A stretch of DNA of 64,000 bases from Pseudomonas sp. WN033 (GCA_002287035.1 NSKG01000011.1:62001-126000), one strand, 5' to 3'; shown: positions 9,216 to 21,283, counted from the stretch's first letter. Numbers and translations are program-made. Notes: generated from the letters alone by a model not told the origin.

Positions 9216-10031
9216 ATGAGCGCTCCGACCATCGGATTCATCGGCGCCGGCAACATGGCCACCAGCCTGATCGGCGGCATGCTGCAACAGAACTTCAAGC
9301 CAGCCCGGATCATGGCCAGCGACCGCACCGCCGAGCAGTGCGACAAGCTGGCTCGCCAGTTCGGCATCCGCGCCACCACCGACAACGCCGAGCTGGCCCG
9401 CGAGTGTGATGTGCTGGTGCTGGCGGTCAAGCCGCAGGTCATGCAGCAGGTCTGCCGTGCCCTGCCGGCCGAACGCAAGCCCGGTCAGCTGGTGATCTCG
9501 ATTGCCGCCGGCATCAGCTGCGCCAGTCTGGCCGAATGGCTGGGCGACGGTCCGCTGGTACGCTGCATGCCCAACACCCCGTCACTGCGCCGCCAGGGGG
9601 TCAGCGGCCTGTACGCCAATGCTCTGGTCAGTGACACGCAAAAGCAACAGACCGAAGATATCCTCAATGCCGTGGGCATCAGCCTGTGGCTGGAGCAGGA
9701 AAGCCAGATCGATGCCGTCACCGCGGTATCCGGCAGTGGCCCGGCCTATTTCTTCTATCTGATGGAAGCGATGATCGCCGCCGGCCAGCAGCTTGGCCTG
9801 CCACGCGAAACCGCCGAACGCCTGACCCTGTTCACCGCCCTGGGTGCCGCCGACATGGCCGTGCACAGCGATGTCGATGTGGCCGAACTGCGCCGCCGGG
9901 TCACCTCGCCGGGCGGCACCACCGAACAGGCCATCAACAGCTTTGCCGCCGACGGCCTGCCGGCCATGGTCGAACGGGCCATGCAGGCCTGTGCCCGACG
10001 CGCCGACGAACTGTCCAAAGAACTCGCCTAA
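9216..10031 (+). CDS. proC: pyrroline-5-carboxylate reductase
   Basis: ProC reduces pyrroline-5-carboxylate to L-proline with NAD(P)H. The start at 9216, four bases after yggS, gives 271 residues and places the Rossmann motif GFIGAGNMATSL at the N-terminus, as the family requires. The C-terminal dimer domain carries AVSGSGPAYFF and the family signature around VTSPGGTTEQAI. Confidence 0.96.
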   Translation: MSAPTIGFIGAGNMATSLIGGMLQQNFKPARIMASDRTAEQCDKLARQFGIRATTDNAELARECDVLVLAVKPQVMQQVCRALPAERKPGQLVISIAAGISCASLAEWLGDGPLVRCMPNTPSLRRQGVSGLYANALVSDTQKQQTEDILNAVGISLWLEQESQIDAVTAVSGSGPAYFFYLMEAMIAAGQQLGLPRETAERLTLFTALGAADMAVHSDVDVAELRRRVTSPGGTTEQAINSFAADGLPAMVERAMQACARRADELSKELA

Positions 10032-10040
10032 GGAGCTTTC

Positions 10041-10631
10041 ATGAACGGACTGAACATGGCCGCCATTTATCTGGTCCAGACCCTCGGCAGCCTCTACCTG
10101 CTGGTCGTACTGCTGCGCTTCATCCTGCAACTGGTGCGTGCCGACTTCTATAATCCGCTGTCGCAGTTCATCGTCCGCGCCACCGCCCCGCTGCTGACCC
10201 CGATGCGCAAGGCCATCCCCGGCTTTGCCGGCATCGACTTCGCCTCGCTGGTACTGGCCGTGCTGGTGCAACTGGTGCTGATCGGCCTGATCATCAAGCT
10301 GATGGGCGCCGCCCTGCCAGGCGTACTGCAGATGCTGGCCTGGTCGCTGGTGGGCGTAACGGCACTGTTCATCAAGATCTTCTTCTTCGCCCTGATCGCC
10401 AGCGTGATCCTGTCCTGGGTCGCCCAGGGCAGCCATAACCCGGCGGTAATTCTGGTGCACCAGATCTGCGAGCCGATCCTGGCACCAATCCGCAAAATCA
10501 TCCCTTCGCTTGGCGGCCTGGACCTGTCACCGATCTTCGGCTTCATCGCTCTGCGTCTGGTCGATATGCTGGTGGTCACCAATCTGGCAATCGCCACTGG
10601 CATGCCACGCGGCCTGACCCTGGCCTTGTAA
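10041..10631 (+). CDS. yggT: YggT-family integral membrane protein
   Basis: This 196-residue protein has two YggT repeats, each with a hydrophobic hairpin and a PxxR-type end (PLLTPMRKAIPG and PILAPIRKIIPSLGG). There are about four membrane segments. The exact function is unknown; members have been linked to osmotic stress and to membrane protein placement. A good AAGGAG site precedes the ATG, nine bases after proC. Confidence 0.92.
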   Translation: MNGLNMAAIYLVQTLGSLYLLVVLLRFILQLVRADFYNPLSQFIVRATAPLLTPMRKAIPGFAGIDFASLVLAVLVQLVLIGLIIKLMGAALPGVLQMLAWSLVGVTALFIKIFFFALIASVILSWVAQGSHNPAVILVHQICEPILAPIRKIIPSLGGLDLSPIFGFIALRLVDMLVVTNLAIATGMPRGLTLAL

Positions 10632-10647
10632 GGCACTATCGCTCCAT

Positions 10648-10687
10648 CGTCATTGCGAGCCGCAGACCCATGGTCCTCGCAATGACG
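10648..10687. repeat. CATTGCGAG palindromic repeat, single copy
   Basis: CGTCATTGCGAG (10648-10659) is the exact reverse complement of CTCGCAATGACG (10676-10687). This 12-bp inverted repeat is the core of a family that recurs at five other places in the window. Here it separates yggT from yggU. Confidence 0.85.
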
Positions 10688-10713
10688 GTAGCGCAGCGCA
10701 CAGGAACTGAGCC

Positions 10714-11004
10714 ATGCCGTTCTACCACTGGCGCGACAACGACCTGATCCTCGACTGTCACCTGCAACCCGGAGCCAAACAGCCCGGGTTTGCCGGGCTG
10801 CATGGCGAGCGGCTGAAGATCCGCATCAGCGCCCCGCCAGTGGACGGCAAGGCCAACGCCATGCTGATCGAGTTTCTGGCCCGGGCCTTCGCCGTACCCC
10901 GGCAACAGGTCAGCCTGCTCAGCGGCCAGCAAAGCCGCCAGAAACGGGTATTGATCGTCGCCCCGCAGCAGTTGCCTTCAGAACTGGCGATCAGCCACAG
11001 CTAA
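10714..11004 (+). CDS. yggU: YggU-family protein (DUF167)
   Basis: This small cytosolic protein of 96 residues contains the DUF167 pattern LQPGAKQ, then GERLKIRISAPPVDGKANA and a C-terminal LLSGQQSRQKRV. The biochemical role of the family is unknown. It follows yggT, as in other Pseudomonas, although a palindromic repeat has been placed between the two. Confidence 0.93.
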   Translation: MPFYHWRDNDLILDCHLQPGAKQPGFAGLHGERLKIRISAPPVDGKANAMLIEFLARAFAVPRQQVSLLSGQQSRQKRVLIVAPQQLPSELAISHS

Positions 11005-11098
11005 TATTGCGTCCGCCTGTGCGCCTCTTTAGACTGGCGCCTCTACCGTTGGTCGCCTGCCACTCTCAGCGAGCAACTCACACAGGAACAGGTTCCCG

Positions 11099-12241
11099 AT
11101 GTCCAGATTTCCCGCCGACTCCGTTGGCCTGGTGACGCCCCAGCGCCAGGCCTTCACCGAGCCCCTGCCGCTGGCTTGCGGCAAGGCGCTGGCGCAGTAC
11201 GAACTGGTATATGAAACCTACGGCAGCCTGAACAGCGCCGCTGACAACGCCGTGCTGATCTGCCACGCGCTGTCGGGCCATCACCACGCTGCCGGCTATC
11301 ACAGCATCGAAGAGCGCAAGCCCGGCTGGTGGGATGCCTGCATTGGTCCGGGCAAAGCCATCGACACCAACCGCTTCTTCGTTGTCAGCCTCAACAACCT
11401 GGGCGGCTGTCACGGCTCGACCGGCCCGTCCAGCATCGACCCGGCCACCGGCAAGGCCTACGGCGCAAGCTTTCCGGTCATGACCGTGGAAGACTGGGTC
11501 AACAGTCAGGCCCGCCTGGCCGATGTGCTGGGCATTGGCCAGTGGGCCGCCGTGGTCGGCGGCAGTCTTGGCGGCATGCAGGCGTTGCAGTGGGCGATCA
11601 GCTATCCCGAGCGGCTGCGCCACTGCGTGGCGATCGCCACCGCGCCCAAACTGTCGGCCCAGAACATCGCCTTCAATGAAGTAGCGCGCCAGGCAATCAT
11701 CACCGACCCGGACTTTCACAACGGCGATTACGCCGCCTTTGGGGTGATTCCCAAGCGCGGCCTGATGCTGGCGCGCATGGTCGGTCATATCACCTACCTG
11801 TCGGACGACTCGATGGGTGAGAAATTCGGCCGTGAACTGCGCAACGACCAGCTCAACTACGACTTCAACAGCGTTGAATTTCAGGTCGAGAGCTATCTGC
11901 GCTATCAGGGTCAGGAGTTTTCCGGACGCTTTGACGCCAACACCTACCTGCTGATGACCAAGGCGCTGGACTACTTCGACCCGGCCGCAGCCCACGCTGG
12001 CAACCTGGCGAAAACCTTCGAGCAACTGCAGGCCCAGTGTCTGATCATGTCGTTCACCACCGACTGGCGCTTTTCGCCAGCCCGCTCGCGGGAGATCGTC
12101 GACGCCCTGCTGGCCGCGCGCAAGCCGGTCAGCTATCTGGAAATCGAAGCAGCTCAGGGTCATGACGCCTTCCTGCTGCCGATTCCACGCTACATCGACG
12201 CCTTCAGCAGCTACATGAACCGTATCGAGGTAAGCCCATGA
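11099..12241 (+). CDS. metX: homoserine O-acyltransferase (succinyl type in Pseudomonas)
   Basis: This alpha/beta hydrolase-fold enzyme acylates homoserine for methionine synthesis by direct sulfhydrylation. The 380-residue protein has the nucleophile elbow GGSLGGMQ, the oxyanion-region motif [12 protein letters not shown], and a C-terminal QGHDAFLL with the catalytic histidine. Pseudomonas MetX is usually succinyl-specific (MetXS); the sequence as read does not by itself prove the acyl donor. Its last four bases overlap metW, the normal metXW arrangement. Confidence 0.95.
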   Translation: MSRFPADSVGLVTPQRQAFTEPLPLACGKALAQYELVYETYGSLNSAADNAVLICHALSGHHHAAGYHSIEERKPGWWDACIGPGKAIDTNRFFVVSLNNLGGCHGSTGPSSIDPATGKAYGASFPVMTVEDWVNSQARLADVLGIGQWAAVVGGSLGGMQALQWAISYPERLRHCVAIATAPKLSAQNIAFNEVARQAIITDPDFHNGDYAAFGVIPKRGLMLARMVGHITYLSDDSMGEKFGRELRNDQLNYDFNSVEFQVESYLRYQGQEFSGRFDANTYLLMTKALDYFDPAAAHAGNLAKTFEQLQAQCLIMSFTTDWRFSPARSREIVDALLAARKPVSYLEIEAAQGHDAFLLPIPRYIDAFSSYMNRIEVSP

Positions 12242-12834
12242 GCCTGCGCGCCGACCTGGAAATCATCCAGCAATGGATCAAGCCGGCCAGCCGGGTACTC
12301 GACCTTGGCTGTGGTGACGGCGAACTGCTGCACTACCTGAACCAGCACAAGCAGGTCCAGGGCTATGGCCTGGAGATCGATCCGGACAAGATCGCCCACT
12401 GCGTGCGCCAGGGCGTCAGCGTGATCGAGCAGAACATGGACAAGAGCCTGGACAACTTCGCTGACAACAGCTTCGACAGCGTGGTCATGACCCAGGCCCT
12501 GCAGGCCGTGCACTACCCCGACCGGGTGCTGGAAGACATGCTGCGTATCGGCCGCGAGGCGATCCTGACCTTCCCCAACTTCGCCCACTGGCGCTGCCGC
12601 CTGTACCTGGGACTCAAGGGACGCATGCCGGTTTCCGAGTTCATGCCCTACACTTGGTATAACACACCCAACATCCACTTCTGCACCTTCAAGGACTTTG
12701 AAGACCTGTGCCGTCAGCGCTCGATCAAGGTGCTTGATCGTCTGGTGGTTGACCAGACCCACCGGAGCCGCTGGTTCAGCGGGTTGTGGCCAAACCTGTT
12801 GGGTGAAGTCGCGATCTACCGGGTTACCCGTTAA
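12238..12834 (+). CDS. metW: methionine biosynthesis protein MetW
   Basis: MetW is a methyltransferase-fold partner of MetX and is needed for methionine synthesis in pseudomonads. The 198-residue protein has the SAM-binding motif [13 protein letters not shown] near residue 20 and the family signatures ALQAVHYPD and FPNFAHWR. It overlaps metX by ATGA, indicating translational coupling. Confidence 0.96.
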   Translation: MSLRADLEIIQQWIKPASRVLDLGCGDGELLHYLNQHKQVQGYGLEIDPDKIAHCVRQGVSVIEQNMDKSLDNFADNSFDSVVMTQALQAVHYPDRVLEDMLRIGREAILTFPNFAHWRCRLYLGLKGRMPVSEFMPYTWYNTPNIHFCTFKDFEDLCRQRSIKVLDRLVVDQTHRSRWFSGLWPNLLGEVAIYRVTR

Positions 12835-12849
12835 GCAAGGAGTATGGCC

Positions 12850-13269
12850 ATGTTACGCACCCTCATCTGCGCTTTTTTACTGAGCCTCTCATCCCTGAGC
12901 TGGGCCCAGAGCCAGCAGGTTGGTGACCTGACGGTCTACCACAACACCTTCAACAGCAGCTATCTGCAGCCGGAAATCGCGCGCAGTGCCGGGCTGGTTC
13001 GCGGCCGTACCCACGGGGTGGTCAATATCGCCGTGCAACGCAATGGCGAGCCGGTCGACGCCCGGATCAGCGGCACCGTGACCAACCTGATTCAGCAGAT
13101 CACCCCGCTGAACTTCATCCGCATCCAGGAAGGCGACGCGGTCTACTTCGTCGCCAACTACACCGCCGCCCAGCGCGGCCTGTTGCGCTTTGAAGTCCAG
13201 GTGCAGGCCGACGACAACTCCCCGGTGCATAGCGTGCGCTTCCAGCAGGATTTCCACCCCGATGACTGA
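12850..13269 (+). CDS. exported DUF4426 protein
   Basis: This protein of about 139 residues has a clear signal peptide (hydrophobic core, ending SLSWAQS) and a beta-rich DUF4426 domain. The ATG at 12850 is preferred because AAGGAG lies seven bases upstream; ATG 12844 is too close to it. It is periplasmic by inference. The function of the family is unknown, but it sits between metW and rdgB throughout Pseudomonas. It overlaps rdgB by eight bases. Confidence 0.88.
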   Translation: MLRTLICAFLLSLSSLSWAQSQQVGDLTVYHNTFNSSYLQPEIARSAGLVRGRTHGVVNIAVQRNGEPVDARISGTVTNLIQQITPLNFIRIQEGDAVYFVANYTAAQRGLLRFEVQVQADDNSPVHSVRFQQDFHPDD

Positions 13270-13867
13270 TGTACTGCCCCTGACCCGACTAGTGCTGGCC
13301 AGCAACAACGCCGGCAAGCTGAAAGAACTGCAGGCCATGCTCGGCAGCCAGATAGAAGTGCTGCCACAAAAGCAGTTCACCGATCAGGAAGCCGATGAGA
13401 TCGGCCTGAGCTTCGTCGAAAACGCCATTCTCAAGGCCCGCCACGCCGCCCGCGCCTCCGGTCTGCCGGCGCTGGCCGACGACTCCGGGCTGGCGGTCGA
13501 CGCCCTGGGCGGCGCACCGGGTATCTACTCGGCCCGCTATGCCGATGGCGCCGGTGATGCCGCCAACAACCGCAAACTGCTGGCCGCGCTCGACGGCCTG
13601 CCCGATGAGCAGCGTGGCGCCCAGTTCATCTGCGCCCTGGCGCTGGTCCGGCATGCCGACGACCCGCTGCCGATCCTCTGCGAAGGCCAGTGGCGCGGGC
13701 GTATCCTGCACGCCCCGCGCGGCGATCAGGGTTTTGGTTACGACCCGCTGTTCTGGGTACCGGAAACCGAATGCAGCAGCGCCGAACTGCCGGCAGAACA
13801 GAAAAACCGGCTCAGCCACCGGGCCCGGGCCATGGTTCTGCTGCGCCAGCGGCTGGGGCTGGCGTGA
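13262..13867 (+). CDS. rdgB: non-canonical purine NTP pyrophosphatase RdgB/HAM1
   Basis: RdgB removes dITP, ITP and XTP from the nucleotide pool by hydrolysis to the monophosphate. The 201-residue protein has the substrate-binding SNNAGKLKE at the N-terminus, [14 protein letters not shown], the [22 protein letters not shown] active-site region and GFGYDPLF. It overlaps the gene before it by eight bases and hemW by four (GTGA). Confidence 0.96.
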   Translation: MTDVLPLTRLVLASNNAGKLKELQAMLGSQIEVLPQKQFTDQEADEIGLSFVENAILKARHAARASGLPALADDSGLAVDALGGAPGIYSARYADGAGDAANNRKLLAALDGLPDEQRGAQFICALALVRHADDPLPILCEGQWRGRILHAPRGDQGFGYDPLFWVPETECSSAELPAEQKNRLSHRARAMVLLRQRLGLA

Positions 13868-14994
13868 CGCCGCCGCTGGCGGCGTACGTACACATTCCCT
13901 GGTGCGTGCGCAAATGTCCCTACTGCGACTTCAACTCGCATGCCGCCGACGCCAGCCTGCCGGAAGCCGAATACATCGACGCACTGATCGCCGACCTGGA
14001 TCAGGAACTGGAGGCCGTTCAGGGCCGTGAACTGGTTTCAATCTTCTTCGGCGGTGGCACCCCCAGCCTGTTCTCGGCCGCCAGCCTGGAGCGGCTGCTC
14101 AACGCCATGAGCACCCGGTTGCGGTTTGCCAGCGACATCGAAATCACCCTGGAAGCCAACCCCGGCACCTTCGAGCAGGCCAAGTTCGCGGGCTATCGCA
14201 GCGCCGGGATCAATCGCCTGTCGATCGGCATTCAGAGCTTCAACCCCGAACACCTCAAGGCACTGGGCCGGATTCATGACCACCGTGAAGCCCTGGCCGC
14301 AGTCGACATGGCCCGCCGGGCCGGGTTCGACAACCTCAACCTGGACCTGATGCACGGCCTGCCCGATCAGAGCCTGGAGCAGGCCCTGGCTGACATCGAC
14401 CAGGCCATCGCCCTCGGCCCTGAACACTTGTCCTGGTACCAGTTGACCCTGGAACCCAACACCGTGTTCTACAGCCAGCCGCCGCAGCTACCGGAGGACG
14501 ACATCCTCTGGGACATCCAGGAAGCCGGCCAGGCCAGGCTGGCCGAACACGGCTACGTCCAGTACGAGGTCTCCGCCTACGCCCGCGCCCAGCGCCGCGC
14601 CCGGCACAACCTCAATTACTGGCAGTATGGCGACTTTATTGGCATCGGCGCCGGCGCCCACGGCAAGCAGACTCACCCTGACGGGCGGATCGAACGCTAC
14701 TGGAAAACCCGCCTGCCCAAGGACTACCTCAACCCGGACAAAAGCTTCCGCGCCGGACATCGTTTGCTCGAGCCCGACGAACTGCCCTTCGACTTTCTGA
14801 TGAACGCCCTGCGCCTGGTCGACGGCGTGCCCAGCGCCTGGTACAGCGAACGCACCGGCCAGACCCTGGACAGCATCGCCAACCAGCTTGACGACGCCGT
14901 GATTCGCGGCCTGCTGCAACCCTGGCAACAGCAACTCTGCACCACCGAGCGCGGCCGCCTGTTCCTCAACGACCTGCTGCAACGGTTTCTCTGA
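13864..14994 (+). CDS. hemW: HemW-family radical SAM protein
   Basis: This 376-residue protein belongs to the HemN-like HemW group, now viewed as a heme chaperone rather than an oxygen-independent coproporphyrinogen oxidase. The radical SAM cluster motif is C14-VRK-C18-PY-C21, followed by FFGGGTPSL and the C-terminal HemN domain with ARHNLNYW. The start is a GTG at 13864 overlapping the rdgB stop; it puts the family N-terminus [12 protein letters not shown] in place, whereas the upstream in-frame extension is an rdgB shadow. Confidence 0.93.
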   Translation: MTPPLAAYVHIPWCVRKCPYCDFNSHAADASLPEAEYIDALIADLDQELEAVQGRELVSIFFGGGTPSLFSAASLERLLNAMSTRLRFASDIEITLEANPGTFEQAKFAGYRSAGINRLSIGIQSFNPEHLKALGRIHDHREALAAVDMARRAGFDNLNLDLMHGLPDQSLEQALADIDQAIALGPEHLSWYQLTLEPNTVFYSQPPQLPEDDILWDIQEAGQARLAEHGYVQYEVSAYARAQRRARHNLNYWQYGDFIGIGAGAHGKQTHPDGRIERYWKTRLPKDYLNPDKSFRAGHRLLEPDELPFDFLMNALRLVDGVPSAWYSERTGQTLDSIANQLDDAVIRGLLQPWQQQLCTTERGRLFLNDLLQRFL

Positions 14995-15014
14995 GACACC
15001 CCACGCCCCAGCAT

Positions 15015-15358
15015 CGGCATTGCAAGCACGGCAATCCACAGCAGCATCGCTCAAACCTGGATTGCCACGGGCCTGCGGCCCTCGCAATGACGACAAAAAA
15101 CAACCACCGCCTCACGTCACCCACGCACCACCTCGTCATTGCGAGAAGCAGGGGCTGACGCGGCAATCCACAGCGCCACCGCTCACACCTGGATTGCCAC
15201 GGGCCTGCGGCCCTCGCAATGACGGCCAAAACAACCACCGCCTCACGTCACCCACGCACCACCTCGTCATTGCGAGGAGCAGGGGTCGGCCGTGACAAAA
15301 CAATCGCCACCACGCCCTACCCCGTCATTGCGAGTCGCGCAGCGACGCGGCAATCCAG
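15015..15358. repeat. cluster of CATTGCGAG palindromic elements with a tandem duplication
   Basis: The 480-base gap between hemW and the alcohol dehydrogenase gene consists mostly of this cluster. A unit runs CGTCATTGCGAG, spacer, GGCAATCCA, spacer, TGGATTGCC, GGGCCTGCGGCCC, CTCGCAATGACG, so two nested inverted repeats form a long hairpin. Two near-identical units lie in tandem: TTGCCACGGGCCTGCGG recurs at 15062 and 15194, a period of about 132 bp. A degenerate half-copy begins the cluster and a third half-copy with GTCGCGCAGCGAC ends it near 15358. No gene is seen inside. Confidence 0.85.
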
Positions 15359-15476
15359 CGGCCCTGACCGTTACATAGCCCACCATTCACAACATCCAGC
15401 ATTGGCTGTAGCGCTTGCAGCCATGGCCCAGGACTCATACAGTTGAGCCAAATGTCTCAGTACAGCCGAGGTCCCC

Positions 15477-16637
15477 ATGACACCGTTCAGCTTTGCCACC
15501 ACCGCCCAGATTCTCTGCGAATCCGGTTCGGCCAGCCGTCTGGCCGAGTTGTGCCGTGAACGCAATGCCCAGCGGATTCTGATCGTCACCGACCCAGGCA
15601 TTACCCAGCACGGCCTGCTCGATGGCGTACTGCCTGGCTTCACCCAGGCCGGGCTGAGCGTTGAAGTCTTCGATCAGGTGGTCGCCGATCCGCCAGAAGC
15701 CGTGGTACTGGCCGCCGTCGCACAGGCCAAGGCCCTGCGCGCCGAGCTGATCATCGGCTTTGGTGGCGGCAGCTCGATGGACGTGGCCAAGCTGATCGCC
15801 CTGCTGGCTCACCCCGACTGCCAGCAGCAACTGGCTGATATCTACGGGGTCGGCAACGCTAAAGGTCAGCGTCTGCCGCTGATCCAGGTCCCGACCACCG
15901 CCGGTACCGGCTCGGAAGTCACCCAGATCGCCATCATCACCACCGGAGAAACCACCAAGATGGGTGTGGTTTCACCGATTCTGCTGCCGGATCTGGCCGT
16001 ACTGGACGCCGAGCTGACCCTGGGCCTGCCGCCGGCAGTCACCGCCGCCACCGGCATTGATGCCATGGTCCACGCCATCGAAGCCTACACCAGCAAACTG
16101 AAAAAGAACCCGCTGTCGGACATGCTCGCCCGCGAAGCCCTGCGCCTGCTGGCCGCCAACCTCGACCAAGCGGTGCACAACGGCAGCAACCGCGAAGCGC
16201 GTCAGGCCATGCTGCTCGGTGCCCTGCTCGCCGGCCAGGCCTTCGCCAACGCCCCGGTCGCTGCCGTCCATGCCCTGGCCTATCCGCTGGGCGGGCATTT
16301 CCATATTCCTCATGGCCTGTCCAACGCCCTGGTACTGCCCAGCGTGATTGCCTTCAACGCCCCGGCCGCCCAGAACCTGTACGCCGAACTGGCACCACTG
16401 CTGGTGCCCGATCTCAAACCCGGCAGCGCTGCCAGCCAGACCGAGCAACTGGTCAACGCCCTGAGCGAGCTCAGCCCACGCTGCAACCTGCCCAGCCGTC
16501 TGCGTGATGCCGGCGTGCCCGAGTCCAGCCTGGAGATGCTGGCCCGCGACGCCATGCTGCAGCAGCGCCTGCTGATCAACAACCCGCGTGAAGTCAGCGA
16601 GGCCGACGCCCTGGCCATCTACCGGCAGGCCTATTGA
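15477..16637 (+). CDS. iron-containing (group III) alcohol dehydrogenase
   Basis: This NAD(P)-dependent metal alcohol dehydrogenase has 386 residues, the normal length. The nucleotide-binding GGGSSMDVAK lies near residue 100, followed by PTTAGTGSEVT. The metal ligands are visible as GIDAMVHAIEAY (Asp, His) and HALAYPLGGHFHIPHG (His). The substrate cannot be told from sequence; candidates range from ethanol to 1,3-propanediol or lactaldehyde. A thioesterase-like gene follows directly, with its possible TTG start overlapping this stop, suggesting an operon. Confidence 0.9.
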   Translation: MTPFSFATTAQILCESGSASRLAELCRERNAQRILIVTDPGITQHGLLDGVLPGFTQAGLSVEVFDQVVADPPEAVVLAAVAQAKALRAELIIGFGGGSSMDVAKLIALLAHPDCQQQLADIYGVGNAKGQRLPLIQVPTTAGTGSEVTQIAIITTGETTKMGVVSPILLPDLAVLDAELTLGLPPAVTAATGIDAMVHAIEAYTSKLKKNPLSDMLAREALRLLAANLDQAVHNGSNREARQAMLLGALLAGQAFANAPVAAVHALAYPLGGHFHIPHGLSNALVLPSVIAFNAPAAQNLYAELAPLLVPDLKPGSAASQTEQLVNALSELSPRCNLPSRLRDAGVPESSLEMLARDAMLQQRLLINNPREVSEADALAIYRQAY

Positions 16638-16642
16638 AGAGC

Positions 16643-17077
16643 ATGAACATGAACAGCAAGCCCCAGCGCCACGACTACCCTTACCTGCACCCGATCACCA
16701 CCCGCTGGCACGACAACGACATCTACGGTCACGTCAACAACGTCACCTACTACAGCTACTTCGACAGCGCGGTGAACAGCTGGCTGATCGAACAGGGCGG
16801 GCTGGATATTCACCACGGCGAGCAGGTCGCCTTCGTGGTCAGCTCCGGGTGCGACTACTTCGCTCCCATCGCCTTTCCTGAGCGGATCGCCGTGGGCGTG
16901 CGGGTTGCCAAACTGGGCAACAGCTCAGTGCAGTACGAGTTGGGGATTTTCAAGGAAGGCCAGGCCGAAGCCTGCGCCGCCGGACGCTTTGTCCACGTCT
17001 TCGTCGACCGCGCCAGCAACCAGTCCTGCCCGATCCCGCCCGGGCCACGGGCAGCGCTGGAGCGCTTGCAAAACTAA
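16643..17077 (+). CDS. acyl-CoA thioesterase of the 4HBT/YbgC hot-dog family
   Basis: This cytosolic single hot-dog protein of about 144 residues probably hydrolyses acyl-CoA. The YbgC-type active-site motif appears as RWHDNDIYGHVNNVTYYSYFD near the N-terminus. Start choice is uncertain between ATG 16643 and ATG 16649, the latter with better spacing to GAAGAG. It follows the alcohol dehydrogenase gene almost without a gap. Confidence 0.85.
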   Translation: MNMNSKPQRHDYPYLHPITTRWHDNDIYGHVNNVTYYSYFDSAVNSWLIEQGGLDIHHGEQVAFVVSSGCDYFAPIAFPERIAVGVRVAKLGNSSVQYELGIFKEGQAEACAAGRFVHVFVDRASNQSCPIPPGPRAALERLQN

Positions 17078-17224
17078 GCCTCATTGGCTCCAAATACCCG
17101 TACCTGACCGGCTCCGCAGCACGTCGGCAGGTCGCGGTGAAATTGTTACGCCCGAATACTTCTCCAACTAAACATTCGACCAATACCTGCCCATCCCGCA
17201 TGAACCCTGAGCCCAGGCTTGATG

Positions 17225-17261
17225 ATAGATAAAAGCTATCAGGACGGTTCCAAAATCCTAC
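17225..17261 (+). promoter_or_regulatory. OxyR-type binding site upstream of katG
   Basis: The four tetranucleotides of the OxyR consensus (ATAG-N7-CTAT-N7-ATAG-N7-CTAT) occur at 17225 (ATAG), 17236 (CTAT), 17247 (GTTC) and 17258 (CTAC). The first pair is perfect, the last is three of four, and the 11-base phasing is exact. The site is about 180 bases before the katG start codon. The rest of the 365-base gap after the thioesterase gene shows nothing else I can name. Confidence 0.65.
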
Positions 17262-17286
17262 TTGCGACAATGCTGTCACATGCTAG

Positions 17287-19623
<2,337 letters not shown>

Positions 19624-19646
19624 TCACCGGTAATAGCGTAATACGC

Positions 19647-19675
19647 AACGGGCGCTGCCTCATGCAGCGCCCGTT
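19647..19675. terminator. hairpin terminator between convergent katG and gloA
   Basis: AACGGGCGCTGC (19647-19658) pairs perfectly over 12 bp with 19664-19675 around the loop CTCAT. It is followed by GTCGTTT, a weak U-run. It ends katG and probably also the convergent gloA transcript. Confidence 0.8.
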
Positions 19676-19681
19676 GTCGTT

Positions 19682-20224
19682 TCAACCCAGCACGCCCGGC
19701 AGCCGACCGGGTGTGAACAGCTCAATCCAGTAGCCATCCGGGTCCTTGATAAAGGCAATCTCCTTCATCTTGCCGTCCTGCGGGCGCTTGACGAAGTTCA
19801 CGCCCAAGGCCTCGAAACGGGCACAAGCCGCATCCAGATCCGGCACGGCAAAGCCGATGTGGCCAAAGCCGCGCGGCTCTTCATTACCATTGTGGTAGGC
19901 AAAATCGGCATCGTCTTCGGTGCCCCAGTTATGAGTCAGCTCCAGCATCGCCGGACGGCCAAAGGTCTGCACCAGGCGCTCCTTGGGATCGCTCGACCAG
20001 TTGCCCAGCTCGTGGCTGTCGATCGCCGCGAGGAAGAACAGGCTGAACTTCATCTCCGGGAAATCCAGCTTCTTCACCAGAGTCATGCCCATGATCCGGG
20101 TATAGAAATCCAGCGTGCGCTCCGGCGACTTGATCCGCAGCATGGTCTGGTTGAACACAAAGCCCTCGGTACCCGGGTCACGGTTCTCGCACAGGCCCGG
20201 GGCGGATTCGAAATGACGGCTCAT
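19682..20224 (-). CDS. gloA: lactoylglutathione lyase (glyoxalase I)
   Basis: GloA isomerises the hemithioacetal of methylglyoxal and glutathione to S-lactoylglutathione. The 180-residue protein is the longer gamma-proteobacterial/eukaryote-like form: it has FNQTMLRIKSPERTLDFYTRIMG, the metal-ligand region MLELTHNWGTE, GFGHIGFAVPD and the C-terminal DPDGYWIELF. An AGGAG site precedes the ATG. Longer GloA proteins with this layout usually prefer zinc. Confidence 0.95.
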   Translation of the reverse strand: MSRHFESAPGLCENRDPGTEGFVFNQTMLRIKSPERTLDFYTRIMGMTLVKKLDFPEMKFSLFFLAAIDSHELGNWSSDPKERLVQTFGRPAMLELTHNWGTEDDADFAYHNGNEEPRGFGHIGFAVPDLDAACARFEALGVNFVKRPQDGKMKEIAFIKDPDGYWIELFTPGRLPGVLG

Positions 20225-20295
20225 GATGACTCCTGTTTCGGCTCAGTCAGGTAAAGCGGCAGACTACCACCGCCCCACCAAAGCGCAACCCGCCC

Positions 20296-20410
20296 TGGAT
20301 TGCCACGGGCCTGCGGCCCTCGCAATGACAGCCAAAACAACCACCAACCTCATGCCACCCCGTCATTGCGAGGAGCAAGGGGGCGACCATCCGCCGACGC
20401 GGCAATCCAC
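20296..20410. repeat. CATTGCGAG palindromic element
   Basis: TGGATTGCCACGGGCCTGCG followed by GCCCTCGCAATGACA starts at 20296, and CGTCATTGCGAGGAGCAAGG with GGCAATCCAC follows at 20361-20410. The two halves match those at 15015-15358 in inverted order. The element fills the gap between gloA and the enoyl-CoA hydratase gene. Confidence 0.85.
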
Positions 20411-20422
20411 AGCCAGCCCCGG

Positions 20423-21283
20423 TCAGCGAAACTTGCGCTCATCCCACCACGGATAAAACGCCGGCCGATCCTTGCTCGGGCTCAGCTTGAACTGTGGAGC
20501 ACGCTTCTCCAGGAACGACTGCACTCCCTCCTTGGCATCGGCCGACTCACCCATAAAGGCAATCGCCCGCGAATCGACAATGTGGGCCTCCATCGGATGA
20601 TCGGCCGCCATCATCCGCCACAACAACTGACGGTTCAGCAGCGCCGACATGCCCGAGGTGTTGTCGGCAATCTCACGGGCCAGCGCATAGGCCGCCGGCA
20701 GCAGCTCATCCGGCTCGTGCAGGCTGCGCACCAACCCGCCCTTGAGCGCCTCCTCGGCACCAAACACCCGGCCGGTATAGACCCACTCGGCGGCCTGCAT
20801 CGGGCCGACCAGGCGCGGCAGGAACCAGCTCGAACAGGCCTCCATGGTGATCCCGCGACGGGCAAACACAAAGCCGAACTTGGCATTGGTCGAGGCCAGG
20901 CGAATATCCATCGGCAGGGTCATGGTCACGCCGACACCCACCGCCGCACCGTTGAACGCGCCGATCACCGGCTTGGTGCTCTCATAAATGCGCAGCGACA
21001 CCGTACCGCCGCCGTCACGCAGATCATCGCCCTCGGGCTGGTCCTGGCGCTTGTGGCGGTTGAAGGTATCGCCCCCCTTCTCCAGATCGGCCCCGGCACA
21101 AAACGCCTTGCCAGCCCCGGTCATCACAATCACCCGCACCGCATCATCGGCATCGGCGGCATCAAAGGCAGCGATCAGATCACGGCGCATCTGGCCGTTG
21201 AAGGCATTCATCCGCTCGGGACGATTCAGGGTCAAGGTCAGGATGCCATCCTGCACCTGGTAATCGAGAGTTTCGTAGGACAT
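20423..21283 (-). CDS. enoyl-CoA hydratase/isomerase family protein
   Basis: This 286-residue crotonase-fold protein has the CoA-binding AFCAGADLEKGG near residue 63 and the oxyanion-hole region FNGAAVGVGVTMTLPMDIRLAS. One catalytic glutamate position is not obvious: the region FVFARRGITMEACSSWFLPR has E where many hydratases have a second acid. It could be a hydratase, isomerase or another crotonase. No other fatty-acid or amino-acid degradation genes adjoin it, so the substrate is unknown. Confidence 0.88.
   Translation of the reverse strand: MSYETLDYQVQDGILTLTLNRPERMNAFNGQMRRDLIAAFDAADADDAVRVIVMTGAGKAFCAGADLEKGGDTFNRHKRQDQPEGDDLRDGGGTVSLRIYESTKPVIGAFNGAAVGVGVTMTLPMDIRLASTNAKFGFVFARRGITMEACSSWFLPRLVGPMQAAEWVYTGRVFGAEEALKGGLVRSLHEPDELLPAAYALAREIADNTSGMSALLNRQLLWRMMAADHPMEAHIVDSRAIAFMGESADAKEGVQSFLEKRAPQFKLSPSKDRPAFYPWWDERKFR

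Noticed and set aside
15015-15358. Repeat cluster as a CRISPR array
   Set aside because: The repeats are long nested palindromes with a duplicated spacer and irregular ends, and single copies occur alone elsewhere. There are no cas genes.
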